Shown: in pieces, positions 6,195-6,199 of the stretch
Position numbering within the stretch: the stretch's first letter is position 1
Layout of the letters: every line of letters starts with the position of its first letter
Origin: CAXRDE01 sp964342365
GTDB lineage: Bacteria > Cyanobacteriota > Sericytochromatia > UBA7694
Direction: 5' to 3'
NCBI GenBank assembly: GCA_964342365.1
Contig: CAYFGW010000263.1
Location: forward strand, 1-6,199
Length of the DNA: 6,199 nucleotides
The notes under the pieces: generated by a model
What the model saw: the letters and a program-made list of their open reading frames with translations, nothing else
Told to the model about the DNA's origin: nothing
Databases searched by the model: none
Made by a program: the position numbers and the translations under genes

Positions 6195-6199
6195 CACTG
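6117..6199 (+). other. Post-AT linker with suspected frame damage or sequencing errors
   Basis: The usual post-AT linker has a V-D-W-x-x-[LF]-Y segment and closes with L-P-T-Y-P-W-Q. In the synthase frame the corresponding residues are I-T-M-K-A-S-Y and then L-L-H-L-P-P-stop, so spacing is kept but the Trp residues are lost and the stop falls exactly on the Gln position (TAG where CAG is expected). In the +1 frame, bases 6131-6145 read H-H-E-G-F, closer to the expected linker than T-M-K-A-S, which suggests a pair of compensating indels. A run of six G lies at 6161-6166. This is inference from family pattern; true gene decay is equally able to explain it. Confidence 0.45.

Noticed and set aside
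1..6199. CRISPR arrays, tRNA or rRNA genes
   Set aside because: No regularly spaced repeats, cloverleaf-like segments or rRNA-like sequence were seen on either strand.

Overview
The window reads as bacterial, probably gammaproteobacterial. That placement is an inference from the look of the coding sequence and from an upstream gene tail that could be an outer-membrane strand; no marker gene fixes the taxon. It holds three coding units, all on the + strand: the last 25 codons of an upstream gene (1-78), a TnpB-type transposon gene (241-1449), and a large fatty-acyl-AMP-ligase/polyketide-synthase gene (1479-6194) that ends at a suspicious stop five bases before the window ends.

Left part (1-240): the upstream gene stops at 78 and is followed by a strong hairpin with a T-rich tail (99-150) that looks like a Rho-independent terminator. 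Directly after it is a near-perfect Shine-Dalgarno sequence (150-156) with no start codon at a usable distance. A second hairpin with a CTTTAG loop (168-192) probably marks the left end of an IS200/IS605-type element.

Middle (about 157-1466): a tnpB-only element (IS1341-like layout, no tnpA). TnpB keeps all three RuvC acidic residues and the four-cysteine zinc finger, so it is predicted to be an active RNA-guided nuclease. The 3' end of the gene doubles as the presumed omegaRNA scaffold and closes with TTTA-loop hairpins and a GTCAC end. The DNA immediately right of that end, the expected guide, is the start region of the PKS gene. The element therefore appears to have landed between the ribosome binding site and the start codon of the synthase gene.

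Right part (1479-6194): one polypeptide with the order FAAL, ACP, KS, AT. Catalytic residues are present in each domain. The logic is activation of a free fatty acid as acyl-AMP, loading on the in-cis carrier protein, and one condensation with a malonyl-type extender. FAAL-ACP-KS-AT is also how olefin synthases and many lipopeptide assembly lines begin. The reading frame stops in the post-AT linker, with the TAG in the register of the Gln of the usual PWQ motif, and the last ~80 bases look degraded or error-prone. The rest of the module (reductive domains, next carrier, release domain) is not visible.

The most interesting points are the apparent separation of the synthase's translation start from its Shine-Dalgarno sequence by a TnpB element whose guide covers that start, and the doubtful 3' end of the synthase.
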